The notes beneath the pieces are model-generated. The model was given only the letters and a program-made list of their open reading frames with translations, did no database searches and was not told where the DNA came from. A DNA stretch of 64,000 bases, taken from positions 62,001 through 126,000 of the forward strand of contig NZ_PDWS01000009.1 in the NCBI RefSeq assembly GCF_010093305.1, written 5' to 3'. Shown here piece after piece: positions 1 through 8,656 of the stretch (position 1 is the stretch's first letter; each line of letters starts with the position of its first letter). The position numbers and the translations under genes are program-made. The stretch is from Pseudoxanthomonas sacheonensis (lineage in GTDB: Bacteria > Pseudomonadota > Gammaproteobacteria > Xanthomonadales > Xanthomonadaceae).

Positions 1-650
1 AGGCCGTACTCGAGATTGACGCCACCCGGCGCGTCGATCTGTACCCAGCTGTCGCCCGTCATGCGCAGGGTCAGTCCGCTGGCGCCGTTGCGCGGCAGCG
101 GCGTCAGCGACGCGACATACGGTGCGGCTTGCGTACTGGCGGCGGCCGGCGGCTTGCCGGCGACGCCGCCCTGCTCGGCCGACGCCGCTGGCGCGGGCAC
201 GACGTCCAGCGAAGCGGTGGCCTGGGAGCCTTGACCCAGATGCGATTGGGTAGCCACCCAGACCGGCACCGCGATCGCGGCCGTGATGACCACGTAGACC
301 GCTCGGCGCGCAACGCTTTCCAATACCCGTTGATAGCGGGGAGTGTGGCTGTGGCTGACCAGTTCCACCGGGCGCACGCCCTGCAAGTCGGCACGTTCCA
401 GATACGGCTCGATATCGACCTTGAGCAGCCTGGCGTAACTGCGCAGCTGCCCGCGCAGGAACACCGGCGCGCCCAGCACCTGCCAGTTCTCTTCTTCCAG
501 CGCCTGCACTACGCGGACAGGCATTTTCAATTGACTGCCCACCTCCTGCAGACTCAGTCCCGCACGCTCTCGCGCCTGGCGCAGGGCGGGCCCGCAGCCT
601 TCGGCATAACGACCCGCAGACGTCGGGTCCAGTGGTGTCTGGTCAGTCAT
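1..650 (-). CDS. rodZ: Cytoskeleton protein RodZ (partial, C-terminus outside window)
   Basis: RodZ is an inner-membrane protein that links the MreB cytoskeleton to the cell-wall elongation machinery. I translated this frame from the ATG at 650; it stays open to the left edge, so the C-terminal end is missing. About 216 residues are visible: an N-terminal cytoplasmic HTH of the HTH_25 type (about residues 20-90, including LRQARERAGLSLQEVG), a basic stretch, one membrane helix (about 113-130), a Pro/Ala-rich periplasmic linker, and the beginning of the DUF4115 domain (DSWVQIDAPGG near residue 205). The start overlaps the pilF stop by 8 bases, implying translational coupling. The order ndk-rlmN-pilF-rodZ is conserved in gammaproteobacteria, usually followed by ispG. 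Identification is firm. Confidence 0.93.
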   Translation of the reverse strand, partial: MTDQTPLDPTSAGRYAEGCGPALRQARERAGLSLQEVGSQLKMPVRVVQALEEENWQVLGAPVFLRGQLRSYARLLKVDIEPYLERADLQGVRPVELVSHSHTPRYQRVLESVARRAVYVVITAAIAVPVWVATQSHLGQGSQATASLDVVPAPAASAEQGGVAGKPPAAASTQAAPYVASLTPLPRNGASGLTLRMTGDSWVQIDAPGGVNLEYG

Positions 651-1461
651 GGCCTTGTTTTCCCCAGGGGTCCGCGGTAACCACATCGGGGAACTCCGCC
701 CGTAACCGCTGAACATATCGGCTGGCGGCGGCCTTGTCGCCCAGCTTTTCTTCTATACCAGCCGCCAGTTGTAGCACGGCTGCGCTGGCGGGTGCAGCAG
801 CCAATCTTCGTTCTGTGAAGGCCCTCGCTTGAAAATAGCGACCCTGGCGGTATTCGCTCTCGGCCAGGGAGGCCAGCGCATAGGCGTTTTGCGGTGCTAT
901 CGAGAGCGCTTTGCGCAGATCGCGGTCGGCGCGTTCGTACTGGCCGGTCTTCAGCGCGCAGCCGCCTGCGTTGGCCAGGGCCGATTCCGGCGTGCCGTAA
1001 TCCGGCGCCGCGAGCGCCCGGTCGAACCAGACCAGGGACTCGGCGGGAAAGCCGTTGCCGCACAGCCAGGCGCCGTAGTTGTTGAGCACTCCGCCCCTCT
1101 TGGGCGCGGCCTCGGCGGCACGCTTGAAGTATTCCCCGGCCTGGGCGCTCGCCCCTTTCTTGTCGGCGATGACCGCCAGCAGGGTCAATGCCTCGACGGA
1201 GGAAGGGTTCGCCTTGAGCGCTGCGGAAGCCTCGGCCTCCGCCATCTTGAGGTCGCCCGCGTTGAGCCGTTGCTCTGCCAGGCTCAGCCTGCGCTCGGCC
1301 GCCATCCGTTGGGTGGTCTTGGCGTCGTCGACGACATGGTAGTCGGGCGCCACGTATTCGGCCCGCTGCTCCTTCATGGCGGGCACCATGAAGGCCCGGC
1401 ATGCGGTCAGCAGCGGCAACAGCAGCAGTACGGCGAATGCAGCGCTACGCAGCCGCATCAT
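643..1461 (-). CDS. pilF: Type IV pilus biogenesis/stability lipoprotein PilF (PilW)
   Basis: PilF is the outer-membrane pilotin needed for multimerisation of the PilQ secretin. The 272-residue product starts with a lipoprotein signal peptide (lipobox LLTAC, Cys21). The rest is TPR-like helical repeats: residues 55-250 contain several A/L-rich repeat units such as [17 protein letters not shown] and GKAASRY-like ends. Length and architecture match PilF. The first codon is followed at once by a second ATG (1458), so the start could be one residue later. It overlaps rlmN by about 17 bases and rodZ by 8, so it is probably co-transcribed. No other pilus gene is nearby, as is normal for pilF. Confidence 0.93.
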   Translation of the reverse strand: MMRLRSAAFAVLLLLPLLTACRAFMVPAMKEQRAEYVAPDYHVVDDAKTTQRMAAERRLSLAEQRLNAGDLKMAEAEASAALKANPSSVEALTLLAVIADKKGASAQAGEYFKRAAEAAPKRGGVLNNYGAWLCGNGFPAESLVWFDRALAAPDYGTPESALANAGGCALKTGQYERADRDLRKALSIAPQNAYALASLAESEYRQGRYFQARAFTERRLAAAPASAAVLQLAAGIEEKLGDKAAASRYVQRLRAEFPDVVTADPWGKQGHD

Positions 1462-2599
1462 CGATCCCTTGCGACTGCAGGTGCAGGCGGAACTCGGCCT
1501 GGCGCCGCGTGCGGTCGACCACCTGCCCCTTCAGCTGGCCGCAGGCCGCATCGATATCGTCGCCGCGCGTACGCCGGACCATGGTGAGCACTTGCGAATC
1601 CAGCAGGATCTTCTGGAAGGCGCGGATGTCGGCATCGGTGCTGCGCTCGTAGCGCGTGCCGGGAAACGGGTTGAAGGGGATCAGGTTGACCTTGCCCGCA
1701 TCCTTCGACTGCACGGCGTTGTCGAACTGGCGCATCAGGCGCGCCAGTTCGCGCGCGTGCTGGGGCTGGTCGTTGACGCCGCGCATCATGGTGTATTCGA
1801 AAGTCACCGAATCGCGCTTCTTGTTGTGCCGCACGTAGCGCGCGCAGGCGGCCATCAGTTCGGCGATCGGGTATTTCTTGTTCAACGGAACCAGCTCGGT
1901 GCGCAGCTCGTCGTTGGCCGCATGCAGCGACACCGCCAGCGACACGTCGGATTCGACCGAAAGACGGTCGATCATCGGCACCATGCCGGCGGTGGAAAGC
2001 GTCACGCGCTTGTTGGCCAGACCGTAGCCCAGATCGTCGCGCATCACGCTCATGGCGCGCACGACGTTGTCGAAATTCATCAACGGCTCGCCCATGCCCA
2101 TCATCACCACGTTGGTGAGCTTGCGCTGCAGGTGCGGCACGTTGCCCAGATGGCGCGCGGCCACCCAGACCTGGCCGATGATTTCGGCCGTGGAAAGATT
2201 GCGGTTGAAGCCCTGGGTGGCAGTGGAGCAGAACTGGCAGTTGAGCGCGCAACCTACCTGCGAAGACACGCAAAGCGTGCCGCGACCCTTGTCCGGAATG
2301 AACACGGTTTCGATGGAATTCTTGCCGTCCATTCCCAACAGCCACTTGTGGGTGCCGTCGGCGGAAGGCTTTTCGAACTGTATCTGCGGAACCACGACCT
2401 CGGCATGCTGCTGGAGCTTGGCGCGCAGCGCCTTGCCGAGGTCGGTCATGGCATCGAAATCGGTGACATAACGGTGATGGATCCACTTCATCACCTGGTG
2501 GGCGCGGTAGCGCTGTTCGCCGAGAGTATCGGCGAAGAAGCGCTCCAGGCCCTCGCGATCGAGGTTGAGCAAGTTCTGTTTCTTGACGACCTCGTTCAC
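1445..2599 (-). CDS. rlmN: Dual-specificity 23S rRNA/tRNA (adenine-C2) methyltransferase RlmN
   Basis: RlmN is a radical-SAM enzyme that methylates C2 of A2503 in 23S rRNA and A37 in some tRNAs, affecting translation fidelity. The 384-residue protein has the RlmN-type CxxxCxxC cluster ligand (Cys117, Cys121, Cys124, within [20 protein letters not shown]), the GGEP-equivalent [13 protein letters not shown], the [10 protein letters not shown] segment, and the conserved C-terminal methyl-carrier cysteine in [11 protein letters not shown] (Cys353). Length is typical. It lies 9 bases downstream of ndk and overlaps pilF. No signs of damage. Confidence 0.97.
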   Translation of the reverse strand: MNEVVKKQNLLNLDREGLERFFADTLGEQRYRAHQVMKWIHHRYVTDFDAMTDLGKALRAKLQQHAEVVVPQIQFEKPSADGTHKWLLGMDGKNSIETVFIPDKGRGTLCVSSQVGCALNCQFCSTATQGFNRNLSTAEIIGQVWVAARHLGNVPHLQRKLTNVVMMGMGEPLMNFDNVVRAMSVMRDDLGYGLANKRVTLSTAGMVPMIDRLSVESDVSLAVSLHAANDELRTELVPLNKKYPIAELMAACARYVRHNKKRDSVTFEYTMMRGVNDQPQHARELARLMRQFDNAVQSKDAGKVNLIPFNPFPGTRYERSTDADIRAFQKILLDSQVLTMVRRTRGDDIDAACGQLKGQVVDRTRRQAEFRLHLQSQGIDDAAA

Positions 2600-2608
2600 G
2601 TCATCGGC

Positions 2609-3034
2609 TCAGCGCGAGACCACTTCGGTCGCGGCGAAGAAGTACGCCACTTCCACCGCGGCGTTCTCGACCGAATCCGAACCGTGCGCTGCGTTGGCGT
2701 CGATCGAATCGGCGAAGTCGGCGCGGATCGTGCCCGGCGCAGCGTCTTTGGGATTGGTGGCGCCGAGCAGTTCGCGATGCAGAGCGACGGCGTTCTCGCC
2801 TTCCAGCGCCTGGATCATCACCGGGCCGGAGATCATGAAGTCGACCAGCGCGTTGAAGAACGGACGTTCGCGATGCACGGCGTAGAAACCCTCGGCTTCG
2901 CGACGCGACAGCTGCTTGTACTTGGCGGCCACGATCTTCAGGCCGGCCTTTTCGAAACGCGAATAGATTTCGCCGATGACGTTCTTGGCGACGGCATCGG
3001 GTTTGACGATTGACAGGGTGCGCTCCAGCGCCAT
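2609..3034 (-). CDS. ndk: Nucleoside diphosphate kinase
   Basis: Ndk transfers the gamma phosphate from ATP to NDPs through a phosphohistidine. The 141-residue protein begins [15 protein letters not shown] and carries the active-site His117 in NAAHGSDS, plus the [14 protein letters not shown] loop; the length matches the family (about 141-143). The frame is open further upstream to 3079, but the ATG at 3034 gives the normal N-terminus and follows an AG-rich ribosome binding region. A terminator-like hairpin lies about 50 bases upstream (separate entry), so expression might be attenuated. It is the first gene of the ndk-rlmN-pilF-rodZ run. Confidence 0.97.
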   Translation of the reverse strand: MALERTLSIVKPDAVAKNVIGEIYSRFEKAGLKIVAAKYKQLSRREAEGFYAVHRERPFFNALVDFMISGPVMIQALEGENAVALHRELLGATNPKDAAPGTIRADFADSIDANAAHGSDSVENAAVEVAYFFAATEVVSR

Positions 3035-3080
3035 GGATTTTCTCCGTTGGGTGGGCCACTGCGGACCCGAGATTAACATG

Positions 3081-3103
3081 AAAAACCCGCGTCGAAACGC
3101 GGG
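3081..3103 (-). terminator. Terminator-like hairpin in the ndk leader
   Basis: A perfect 7-bp stem (3086-3092 with 3097-3103) closed by a 4-base loop is followed, reading on the minus strand, by a run of five T (plus-strand AAAAA at 3081-3085). It has the form of an intrinsic terminator for minus-strand transcription but sits about 46 bases before the ndk start, with no annotated minus-strand gene behind it. A second inverted repeat (aattgcg/cgcaatt) lies at about 3113-3129. It is either an attenuator in the ndk leader or the end of a short minus-strand RNA. Confidence 0.55.
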
Positions 3104-3212
3104 CTTAGGCTAAATTGCGTAGCGCAATTCTAACGTATCGGCGGCATATTTGCAGCGGCTCCGCACTCTCGATGCGGCAGTGCAGCATGACTTTCGAAGG
3201 GGTCGAGCCCAG

Positions 3213-3232
3213 AATCAAACAAGCGTTTGATT
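3213..3232. promoter_or_regulatory. Predicted PsrA operator
   Basis: A perfect palindrome aatcaaac-aagc-gtttgatt ends 12 bases before the ATG of the TetR-family gene at 3245. Its core CAAAC-N4-GTTTG fits the G/CAAAC-N2-4-GTTTG/C box known for Pseudomonas PsrA, a fatty-acid-responsive repressor of the fad genes. The position suggests autoregulation and, by read-through, control of fadB and fadA. The motif is seen directly; binding is inferred. Confidence 0.72.
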
Positions 3233-3244
3233 GCCGAGAGCCTG

Positions 3245-3871
3245 ATGGCCAACACCACCCATTTTTCAACCAAGGACCGGATCCTCGGCGCCGCCGAGGA
3301 ACTGTTCGCCCAGCATGGCTTCGCCGGCACCTCGTTGCGTCAGGTGACCAGTCGCGCCGACGTCAATATTGCCGCGGTCAACTACCACTTCGGCTCGAAG
3401 GAGAACCTGGTCAACGAGGTCTTCCGCCGGCGCATGGACGACATGACCCTGCTGCGCCTGCGCCAGCTGAAAACAGCCTTGGAACAGCATCCCGGCGAGT
3501 TGCAGCCCATACTGGCCGCGTTCGTGGAGCCCGCCCTGGCCATGTCACAAGACCGTCATGGCGGCGGCGCGTTCGTGCGCGTGGTGGCGCGTGCCTACGC
3601 CGAAAAGAACGATGGCCTGCGCAAGTTCCTCTCCGACCACTACGGCCACGTGCTGCGCGAATTCGGCAAGGCGATCGCCGGTTGCGTTCCCGGCCTGAGC
3701 AAGGAAGAGCTGTACTGGCGGCTCGACTTCCTGGCCGGCGCGCTTACCTACGCCATGGCCGACTTCGGCCTGATCAAGCGTCCCGCCGATGTCACCGAAG
3801 CGGCGCACCGTGAGCGCGCCGCACGCGAACTCATCCGTTTCGCCGAGGCCGGCATCCGCGCCGACCACTGA
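3245..3871 (+). CDS. psrA: TetR-family regulator, PsrA/FadR-like
   Basis: This is a 208-residue TetR-type repressor. The N-terminal HTH includes DRILGAAEELFAQHGF, SLRQVTSRADV and NIAAVNYHFGSKENL, the last strikingly close to PsrA. The C-terminal ligand-binding domain (about residues 75-200) contains LSKEELYWRLDFLAGAL, similar to PsrA's ligand region. An in-frame TTG at 3227 lies inside the operator palindrome, so the ATG at 3245 is preferred. It is followed after 34 bases by fadB, suggesting a psrA-fadB-fadA operon de-repressed by long-chain fatty acids or their CoA esters. The TetR family call is certain; the PsrA assignment rests on sequence resemblance, the operator and the neighbours. Confidence 0.85.
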   Translation: MANTTHFSTKDRILGAAEELFAQHGFAGTSLRQVTSRADVNIAAVNYHFGSKENLVNEVFRRRMDDMTLLRLRQLKTALEQHPGELQPILAAFVEPALAMSQDRHGGGAFVRVVARAYAEKNDGLRKFLSDHYGHVLREFGKAIAGCVPGLSKEELYWRLDFLAGALTYAMADFGLIKRPADVTEAAHRERAARELIRFAEAGIRADH

Positions 3872-3905
3872 ATTATTTCATCATATAAACAAGGATTTAT
3901 AGAAC

Positions 3906-6278
3906 ATGTCTAATAAGTTGCTTGTACGCAAAGCGGCCGTACTCGGCGCCGGTGTGATGGGGGCGCAGATCGCCGCGCACCTGACCAATGCCGGCGTGGA
4001 CACGGTGCTGTTCGACCTGCCCGCCAAGGAAGGGAATCCGGACGGCGTGGTGCTGAAGGCCATCGCCAACCTGGGCAAGCTCAGCCCCGCCCCGCTCGCC
4101 AGCAAGTCGCTGGCCGAGGCCATCACGTCCGCCAACTACGACAGCGGGCTCGAACAACTGCGCGGCTGCGACCTGATCATCGAGGCCATTGCCGAGCGCA
4201 TGGACTGGAAGCAGGACCTGTACAAGAAGATCGCTCCGTTCGTGGCCGACCATGCCGTGCTGGCCAGCAACACTTCCGGCCTGGGCATCAATGCTCTTTC
4301 CGATGTGCTGCCGGAACAGCTGCGCCACCGCTTCTGCGGCGTGCATTTCTTCAACCCGCCGCGTTACATGCATCTGGCCGAACTGATCCCGACCAAGGTC
4401 ACCGACACGGCGGTGCTGGAAGGCCTGGAAGGCTTCCTGGTCACCACCCTGGGCAAGGGCGTGGTCTACGCCAAGGACACACCCAACTTCATCGGCAACC
4501 GCATCGGCGTGTTCTCCATCCTGGCCAGCATCCACCACACCGCCGAATTCGGCCTGGGCTTCGATGAAGTGGATGCCGTAAGCGGCCCGCTGATCGGCCG
4601 TCCCAAATCGGCGACCTACCGCACCTCCGACGTTGTAGGCCTGGACACCATGGCCCATGTCATCAAGACCATGGGCGACACCCTGCCCGACGATCCCTGG
4701 CACAAGTACTTCGCCGCGCCCAAGTGGCTGGAGGCGCTGATCGCCAAGGGCGCGCTGGGACAGAAGACCGGCGCCGGCATCTTCCGCAAGGTCGGCAAGG
4801 ACATCGTGGTGCTGGACCTCAAGGCCCAGGACTACCGCCCGTCCACCGGCGTCGCCGCACCGGAAGTCGTCGAGATCCTCAAGCTCAAGAACCCGGCGGA
4901 AAAGTTCGCCAAGCTGCGGGAAAGCCAGCATCCGCAGGCGCAATTCCTGTGGGCCACCTTCCGCGACCTGTTCCACTACAGCGCCTACCACCTGGCCGAT
5001 ATCGCCGAAACCGCGCGCGATGTCGATCTGGCCATCCGTTGGGGCTACGGCTGGTCGCTGGGCCCGTTCGAGACCTGGCAGGCCGCCGGCTGGAAGCAGG
5101 TGGCGCAGTGGATCGCCGACGACATCGTGGCCGGCAAGGCCATGAGTTCGGCGCCGCTGCCCAATTGGGTGTTCGACGGCCGCGAAGGCGTGCATGCGGC
5201 CGAGGGCAGCTACAGCCCCGTCAAGAACGCCAAGCTGCCGCGTTCCGCCCTGCCCGTCTACCAGCGCCAGCGTTTCCCGGATCCGCTGCTGGGCGAAAAA
5301 TTCCCCGCGGGCGAAACCGTGTTCGAAAACGACGGCCTGCGCATGTGGACCGACGGCGACGGTATCGCCGTGGTCGGTTTCAAGACCAAGATGAACACCG
5401 TCAACGACCACGTGCTCAACGGCCTGCAGGAAGCGGTAGCCCGCGCGGAGAAGGACTTCAAAGGATTGGTGCTGTGGCAGAACAGCGAACCGTTCTCCGC
5501 CGGCGCCGATCTTTCCGGCGCCATGGGTCTGCTGCAGGCCGGCAACGTGGCCGGATTCGAGGCCATGGTCGCCAACTTCCAGGCCACCAGCCAGCGCATC
5601 AAGTATTCGCTGGTGCCGGTGGTGGCCGCAGTGCGCGGCCTTGCGCTGGGCGGCGGTTGCGAATTCCAGATGCATAGCGCCAAAACGGTGGCCGGACTGG
5701 AAAGCTACGTCGGCCTGGTCGAGGCCGGTGTCGGCCTGCTGCCTGCCGGCGGCGGCTTGAAGGAAATCGCGGTGCGCGCTTCGCAGGCCGCAGGTCCCGG
5801 CGGCGATGTGTTCGCCGAGCTGAAGAAAACCTTCGAGACCGTGGCGATGGCCAAGGTTTCGGCTTCGGCGATGGAAGCGCAGGAACTGGGCCTGGTGCGC
5901 AAGACCGACAGGATCGTGTTCAACGCCTTCGAACTGCTGTACGTGGCCAAACAGGAAGCGCTGGCCCTGGCCGAAAGCGGCTATCGCCCGCCCCTGCCGG
6001 CGCGCCGCATCCAGGTCGCCGGCGATGTCGGCATCGCCACTTTCAAGATGATGCTGGTCAACATGCTGGAAGGCCGCTTCATCAGCGAATACGACTACGA
6101 GATCGCCGTGCGCATCGCCACCGTACTGTGCGGCGGCGCGGTGGATCGCGGATCGCTGGTCGACGAGGAATGGTTGCTCAGACTCGAGCGCCAGCACTTC
6201 GTGGAACTGGCGCAACAGGAAAAGACCCAGGCGCGCATCGGCCACATGCTGAAGACCGGCAAGCCGCTTAGAAACTGA
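3906..6278 (+). CDS. fadB: 3-hydroxyacyl-CoA dehydrogenase / enoyl-CoA hydratase (FadB/FadN type)
   Basis: This bifunctional beta-oxidation enzyme hydrates trans-2-enoyl-CoA and oxidises 3-hydroxyacyl-CoA with NAD. The 790-residue protein begins with the Rossmann NAD-binding site (AVLGAGVMGAQIAAHL, residues 10-25), then 3-hydroxyacyl-CoA dehydrogenase regions (FFNPPRYMHLAELI, NFIGNRIG), and the crotonase domain is at the C-terminus (about 470-720: SAGADLSGA, GLALGGGCEF oxyanion-loop motifs, and GLLPAGGG). This order is opposite to E. coli FadB (crotonase first) and like Bacillus FadN. An AAGGA ribosome site lies about 12 bases upstream. fadA follows after 95 bases that hold a repeat. Co-regulation with psrA is inferred. 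Confidence 0.93.
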   Translation: MSNKLLVRKAAVLGAGVMGAQIAAHLTNAGVDTVLFDLPAKEGNPDGVVLKAIANLGKLSPAPLASKSLAEAITSANYDSGLEQLRGCDLIIEAIAERMDWKQDLYKKIAPFVADHAVLASNTSGLGINALSDVLPEQLRHRFCGVHFFNPPRYMHLAELIPTKVTDTAVLEGLEGFLVTTLGKGVVYAKDTPNFIGNRIGVFSILASIHHTAEFGLGFDEVDAVSGPLIGRPKSATYRTSDVVGLDTMAHVIKTMGDTLPDDPWHKYFAAPKWLEALIAKGALGQKTGAGIFRKVGKDIVVLDLKAQDYRPSTGVAAPEVVEILKLKNPAEKFAKLRESQHPQAQFLWATFRDLFHYSAYHLADIAETARDVDLAIRWGYGWSLGPFETWQAAGWKQVAQWIADDIVAGKAMSSAPLPNWVFDGREGVHAAEGSYSPVKNAKLPRSALPVYQRQRFPDPLLGEKFPAGETVFENDGLRMWTDGDGIAVVGFKTKMNTVNDHVLNGLQEAVARAEKDFKGLVLWQNSEPFSAGADLSGAMGLLQAGNVAGFEAMVANFQATSQRIKYSLVPVVAAVRGLALGGGCEFQMHSAKTVAGLESYVGLVEAGVGLLPAGGGLKEIAVRASQAAGPGGDVFAELKKTFETVAMAKVSASAMEAQELGLVRKTDRIVFNAFELLYVAKQEALALAESGYRPPLPARRIQVAGDVGIATFKMMLVNMLEGRFISEYDYEIAVRIATVLCGGAVDRGSLVDEEWLLRLERQHFVELAQQEKTQARIGHMLKTGKPLRN

Positions 6279-6373
6279 GATTCGGGAAACGGGATTCGGG
6301 ATTCGTGAAAGCGAAGCCCGAATCCCTGCACTACCGAATCCCCAATCTCGAATCTCGAATTCCGGAGTTATCC
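6279..6373. repeat. Palindromic repeat between fadB and fadA
   Basis: The spacer is built of variations on GGGATTCG and its complement. The core is a perfect 10-bp inverted repeat (6291-6300 with 6317-6326) enclosing a second 4-bp helix, and copies of CGAATCTCGAAT follow up to 6360. This resembles dispersed REP-like elements of xanthomonads. It lies inside the fadBA transcript and could stabilise the upstream mRNA. The fadA ribosome site (ggag, 6364-6367) is immediately after it. Confidence 0.7.
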
Positions 6374-7579
6374 ATGAGCAAACAGATCCAGGAAGCCTAC
6401 ATCGTCACCGCCACCCGCACCCCGGTGGGCAAGGCGCCGAAAGGCGTATTCCGCAACACCCGTCCCGACGACATGCTGGCGCACGTGCTCAAGGCCGTGG
6501 TCGCCCAGGCGCCGGGCATCGACGTCGGCCGCATCGACGACGCCATCATCGGCTGCGCCATGCCCGAGGGCGAGCAAGGCATGAACGTGGCGCGCATCGG
6601 TCTGTTGCTGGCCGGCCTGCCCAACACCATCGCCGCGCAAACCATCAACCGCTTCTGCTCGTCGGGCCTGCAGGCCGTGGCGCTTGCGGCCGACCAGATC
6701 CGCCTGGGCAACGCCGACCTCATGCTGGCCGGCGGCACCGAGTCGATGTCGATGGTGCCGATGATGGGCAACAAGATCGCCATGGCGCCCAGCGTGTTCG
6801 ACAACGACCACGTGGCCATCGCCTACGGCATGGGCATCACCGCCGAAAAAGTGGCAGAAGAATGGAAGGTGTCGCGCGAAGACCAGGACGCCTTCGCCCT
6901 GGCCTCGCACCAGAAGGCCATCGCCGCGATGCAGGCGGGCGAGTTCCGCAGCGAAATCACGCCTTATGAAGTGATGTCGCATGTACCCGATCTGGCCGGC
7001 AACACCATCCAGCTGCGCAAGCTGCTGGTGGAGAACGACGAAGGTCCGCGCCCGGACACCACGCTGGAAGGCCTGGCCAAGCTGCGCACCGTGTTCCGCA
7101 ATCCCCAGTTCGGTGGCACCGTGACCGCCGGTACTTCGTCGCAGATGAGCGACGGCGCCGCGGGCGTGCTGCTGGCTTCGGAACAGGCGATCAAGGACTA
7201 CGGCCTGACTCCATTGGCGAGATTCGTGTCCTTCTCGGTCGCCGGCGTGCGCCCGGAAGTGATGGGTATCGGTCCTATCGCCGCGATTCCGAAAGCGTTG
7301 AAGCAGGCGGGCATCACCCAGGATCAGTTGGACTGGATCGAATTGAACGAAGCCTTCGCGGCCCAGGCGCTGGCGGTGATCCGCGATGTCGGCCTGGATC
7401 CGTCCAAGGTCAACCCGCTGGGCGGCGCCATCGCGCTCGGCCATCCGCTGGGCGCTACCGGCGCGATCCGCACCGCCACGCTCGTCCACGGCATGCGCCG
7501 CCGCCAGCAGAAGTACGGCATGGTGACCATGTGCATCGGCACCGGCATGGGCGCGGCGGGCGTGTTCGAAGCGCTTTAA
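6374..7579 (+). CDS. fadA: Acetyl-CoA C-acyltransferase (3-ketoacyl-CoA thiolase)
   Basis: The thiolase performs the last beta-oxidation step, splitting 3-ketoacyl-CoA into acetyl-CoA and a shortened acyl-CoA. The 401-residue protein has the nucleophile Cys95 (NRFCSSGLQAV), His357 in GHPLGATGA and the acid/base Cys387 in CIGTGMGAAG. Length is typical. The frame is open upstream to 6305, but the ATG at 6374 has a ggag ribosome site and gives the normal N-terminus (MSKQIQEAYIVTATRTP). It is the last gene of the operon and is followed by a strong terminator. Confidence 0.96.
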   Translation: MSKQIQEAYIVTATRTPVGKAPKGVFRNTRPDDMLAHVLKAVVAQAPGIDVGRIDDAIIGCAMPEGEQGMNVARIGLLLAGLPNTIAAQTINRFCSSGLQAVALAADQIRLGNADLMLAGGTESMSMVPMMGNKIAMAPSVFDNDHVAIAYGMGITAEKVAEEWKVSREDQDAFALASHQKAIAAMQAGEFRSEITPYEVMSHVPDLAGNTIQLRKLLVENDEGPRPDTTLEGLAKLRTVFRNPQFGGTVTAGTSSQMSDGAAGVLLASEQAIKDYGLTPLARFVSFSVAGVRPEVMGIGPIAAIPKALKQAGITQDQLDWIELNEAFAAQALAVIRDVGLDPSKVNPLGGAIALGHPLGATGAIRTATLVHGMRRRQQKYGMVTMCIGTGMGAAGVFEAL

Positions 7580-7601
7580 GCCGGTATTTCCGCCAGACCA
7601 G

Positions 7602-7628
7602 AAAGGGCAGCCATTGGCTGCCCTTTTT
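7602..7628 (+). terminator. Intrinsic terminator of the fad operon
   Basis: An 11-bp stem (aaagggcagcc at 7602-7612 with ggctgcccttt at 7616-7626), a 3-base loop and a T-run lie 23 bases after the fadA stop. The A-run on the left side makes it potentially bidirectional, also ending galU transcription. Confidence 0.88.
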
Positions 7629-7629
7629 C

Positions 7630-7695
7630 GTAGGTCGGGGCTACGTCCCCGATGCGTGAATCTCCGGCCGTCGGCCGCGTAGGGCCGACCTGCGA
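7630..7695. repeat. REP-like element, GTAGGTCGGGG family (degenerate pair)
   Basis: The left arm 7630-7652 (gtaggtcggggctacgtccc and onward) matches arms at 44222-44302 and 60265-60330. The right arm, 7671-7694, is an imperfect inverted copy (ccgcgtagggccgacctgcg). Like the other members it sits in the space between convergent genes. Confidence 0.72.
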
Positions 7696-7756
7696 AATTT
7701 CACAACACCCCAAGGAGCTTTCCAGGACGCCGGAACGGGTCGCGATTTCCAACTCG

Positions 7757-8656
7757 TTATTCCAATTCGGTGACGCCGAGCTCTTTGAGCGCGTTTTGCA
7801 TCAACTGTTGCGCCGCATCGCTCAGTTTCTCGTGGTCCAGCGCATAACGGATGGTGGCCTCGATCAGGCCGATGTGCGTGCCGCAGTCGAAACGCGTGCC
7901 GCGAAAACGGTAGGCGTGGACGGGGTGCTCGGCCAGCAGTGCCGCGATCGCATCGGTCAGCTGGATCTCGCCGCCCGCACCGGGCGTGGTGCTTTCCAGC
8001 AGATCGAAAATGCGCGCGCTCAGCACATAACGGCCGACCACCGCCAGAGTGCTGGGCGCCGTCTCGGGACTGGGCTTTTCGACGATGGCCGAAATACGGC
8101 CCTCGCGGCCCGAGAACGTCTCGGTCGCCACTATGCCGTAGCTGCCGGTCTGATCGCGCGGCACGTCCTGCACCGCGATCACGCTGGCGCCGGAAGATTC
8201 GGCGGCATCGGCCATCTGTTTGAGCGCGCCCGGACCCCGGTTCCAGATCAGATCGTCGGGAAGCAATACCGCGAAAGGTTCGTTGCCCACGATAGGCTTC
8301 GCGCAAAGCACAGCGTGCCCCAATCCCAACGCCTCGGCCTGAGTGACGAACACCGCGCGCACGTGGCTGGGCAACACGTTGCGCACCAGTTCCAGCTGCT
8401 CCAGCTTGCCTGCCTGTTCAAGCTTCTGCTCCAGCTCGTAGGCTTTGTCGAAATAGTCGGCCACCGCATGCTTGTAGCGGTTGGTCACGAAAATCAGCGT
8501 ATCGCAGCCCGCTTCCACCGCCTCGTCCACGGCGTACTGGATCAGCGGCTTGTCGATGATCGGCAGCATCTCCTTGGGGACGGTCTTGGTGGCGGGCAGG
8601 AAGCGGGTTCCAAGGCCTGCGACGGGGAAAACGGCTTTCCTGATACGTTGACTCAT
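7757..8656 (-). CDS. galU: UTP-glucose-1-phosphate uridylyltransferase
   Basis: GalU makes UDP-glucose for lipopolysaccharide, exopolysaccharide and osmoprotectant synthesis. The 299-residue protein has the nucleotidyltransferase signature near the start ([20 protein letters not shown]), [15 protein letters not shown], and the [19 protein letters not shown] and LPDDLI segments; length matches bacterial GalU. The start overlaps the stop of the upstream nucleotide-sugar dehydratase by 4 bases, so it is the terminal gene of a surface-polysaccharide block. A fad-side terminator lies downstream. Confidence 0.96.
   Translation of the reverse strand: MSQRIRKAVFPVAGLGTRFLPATKTVPKEMLPIIDKPLIQYAVDEAVEAGCDTLIFVTNRYKHAVADYFDKAYELEQKLEQAGKLEQLELVRNVLPSHVRAVFVTQAEALGLGHAVLCAKPIVGNEPFAVLLPDDLIWNRGPGALKQMADAAESSGASVIAVQDVPRDQTGSYGIVATETFSGREGRISAIVEKPSPETAPSTLAVVGRYVLSARIFDLLESTTPGAGGEIQLTDAIAALLAEHPVHAYRFRGTRFDCGTHIGLIEATIRYALDHEKLSDAAQQLMQNALKELGVTELE

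Noticed and set aside
1376-3013. 545-residue open frame antisense to rlmN and ndk
   Set aside because: It spans two genes with conserved active sites on the other strand.
3897-6245. 782-residue open frame antisense to fadB
   Set aside because: It is the complement of a GC-rich real gene; composition (His/Ala/Gly/Gln-rich) and lack of any domain mark it as a shadow.
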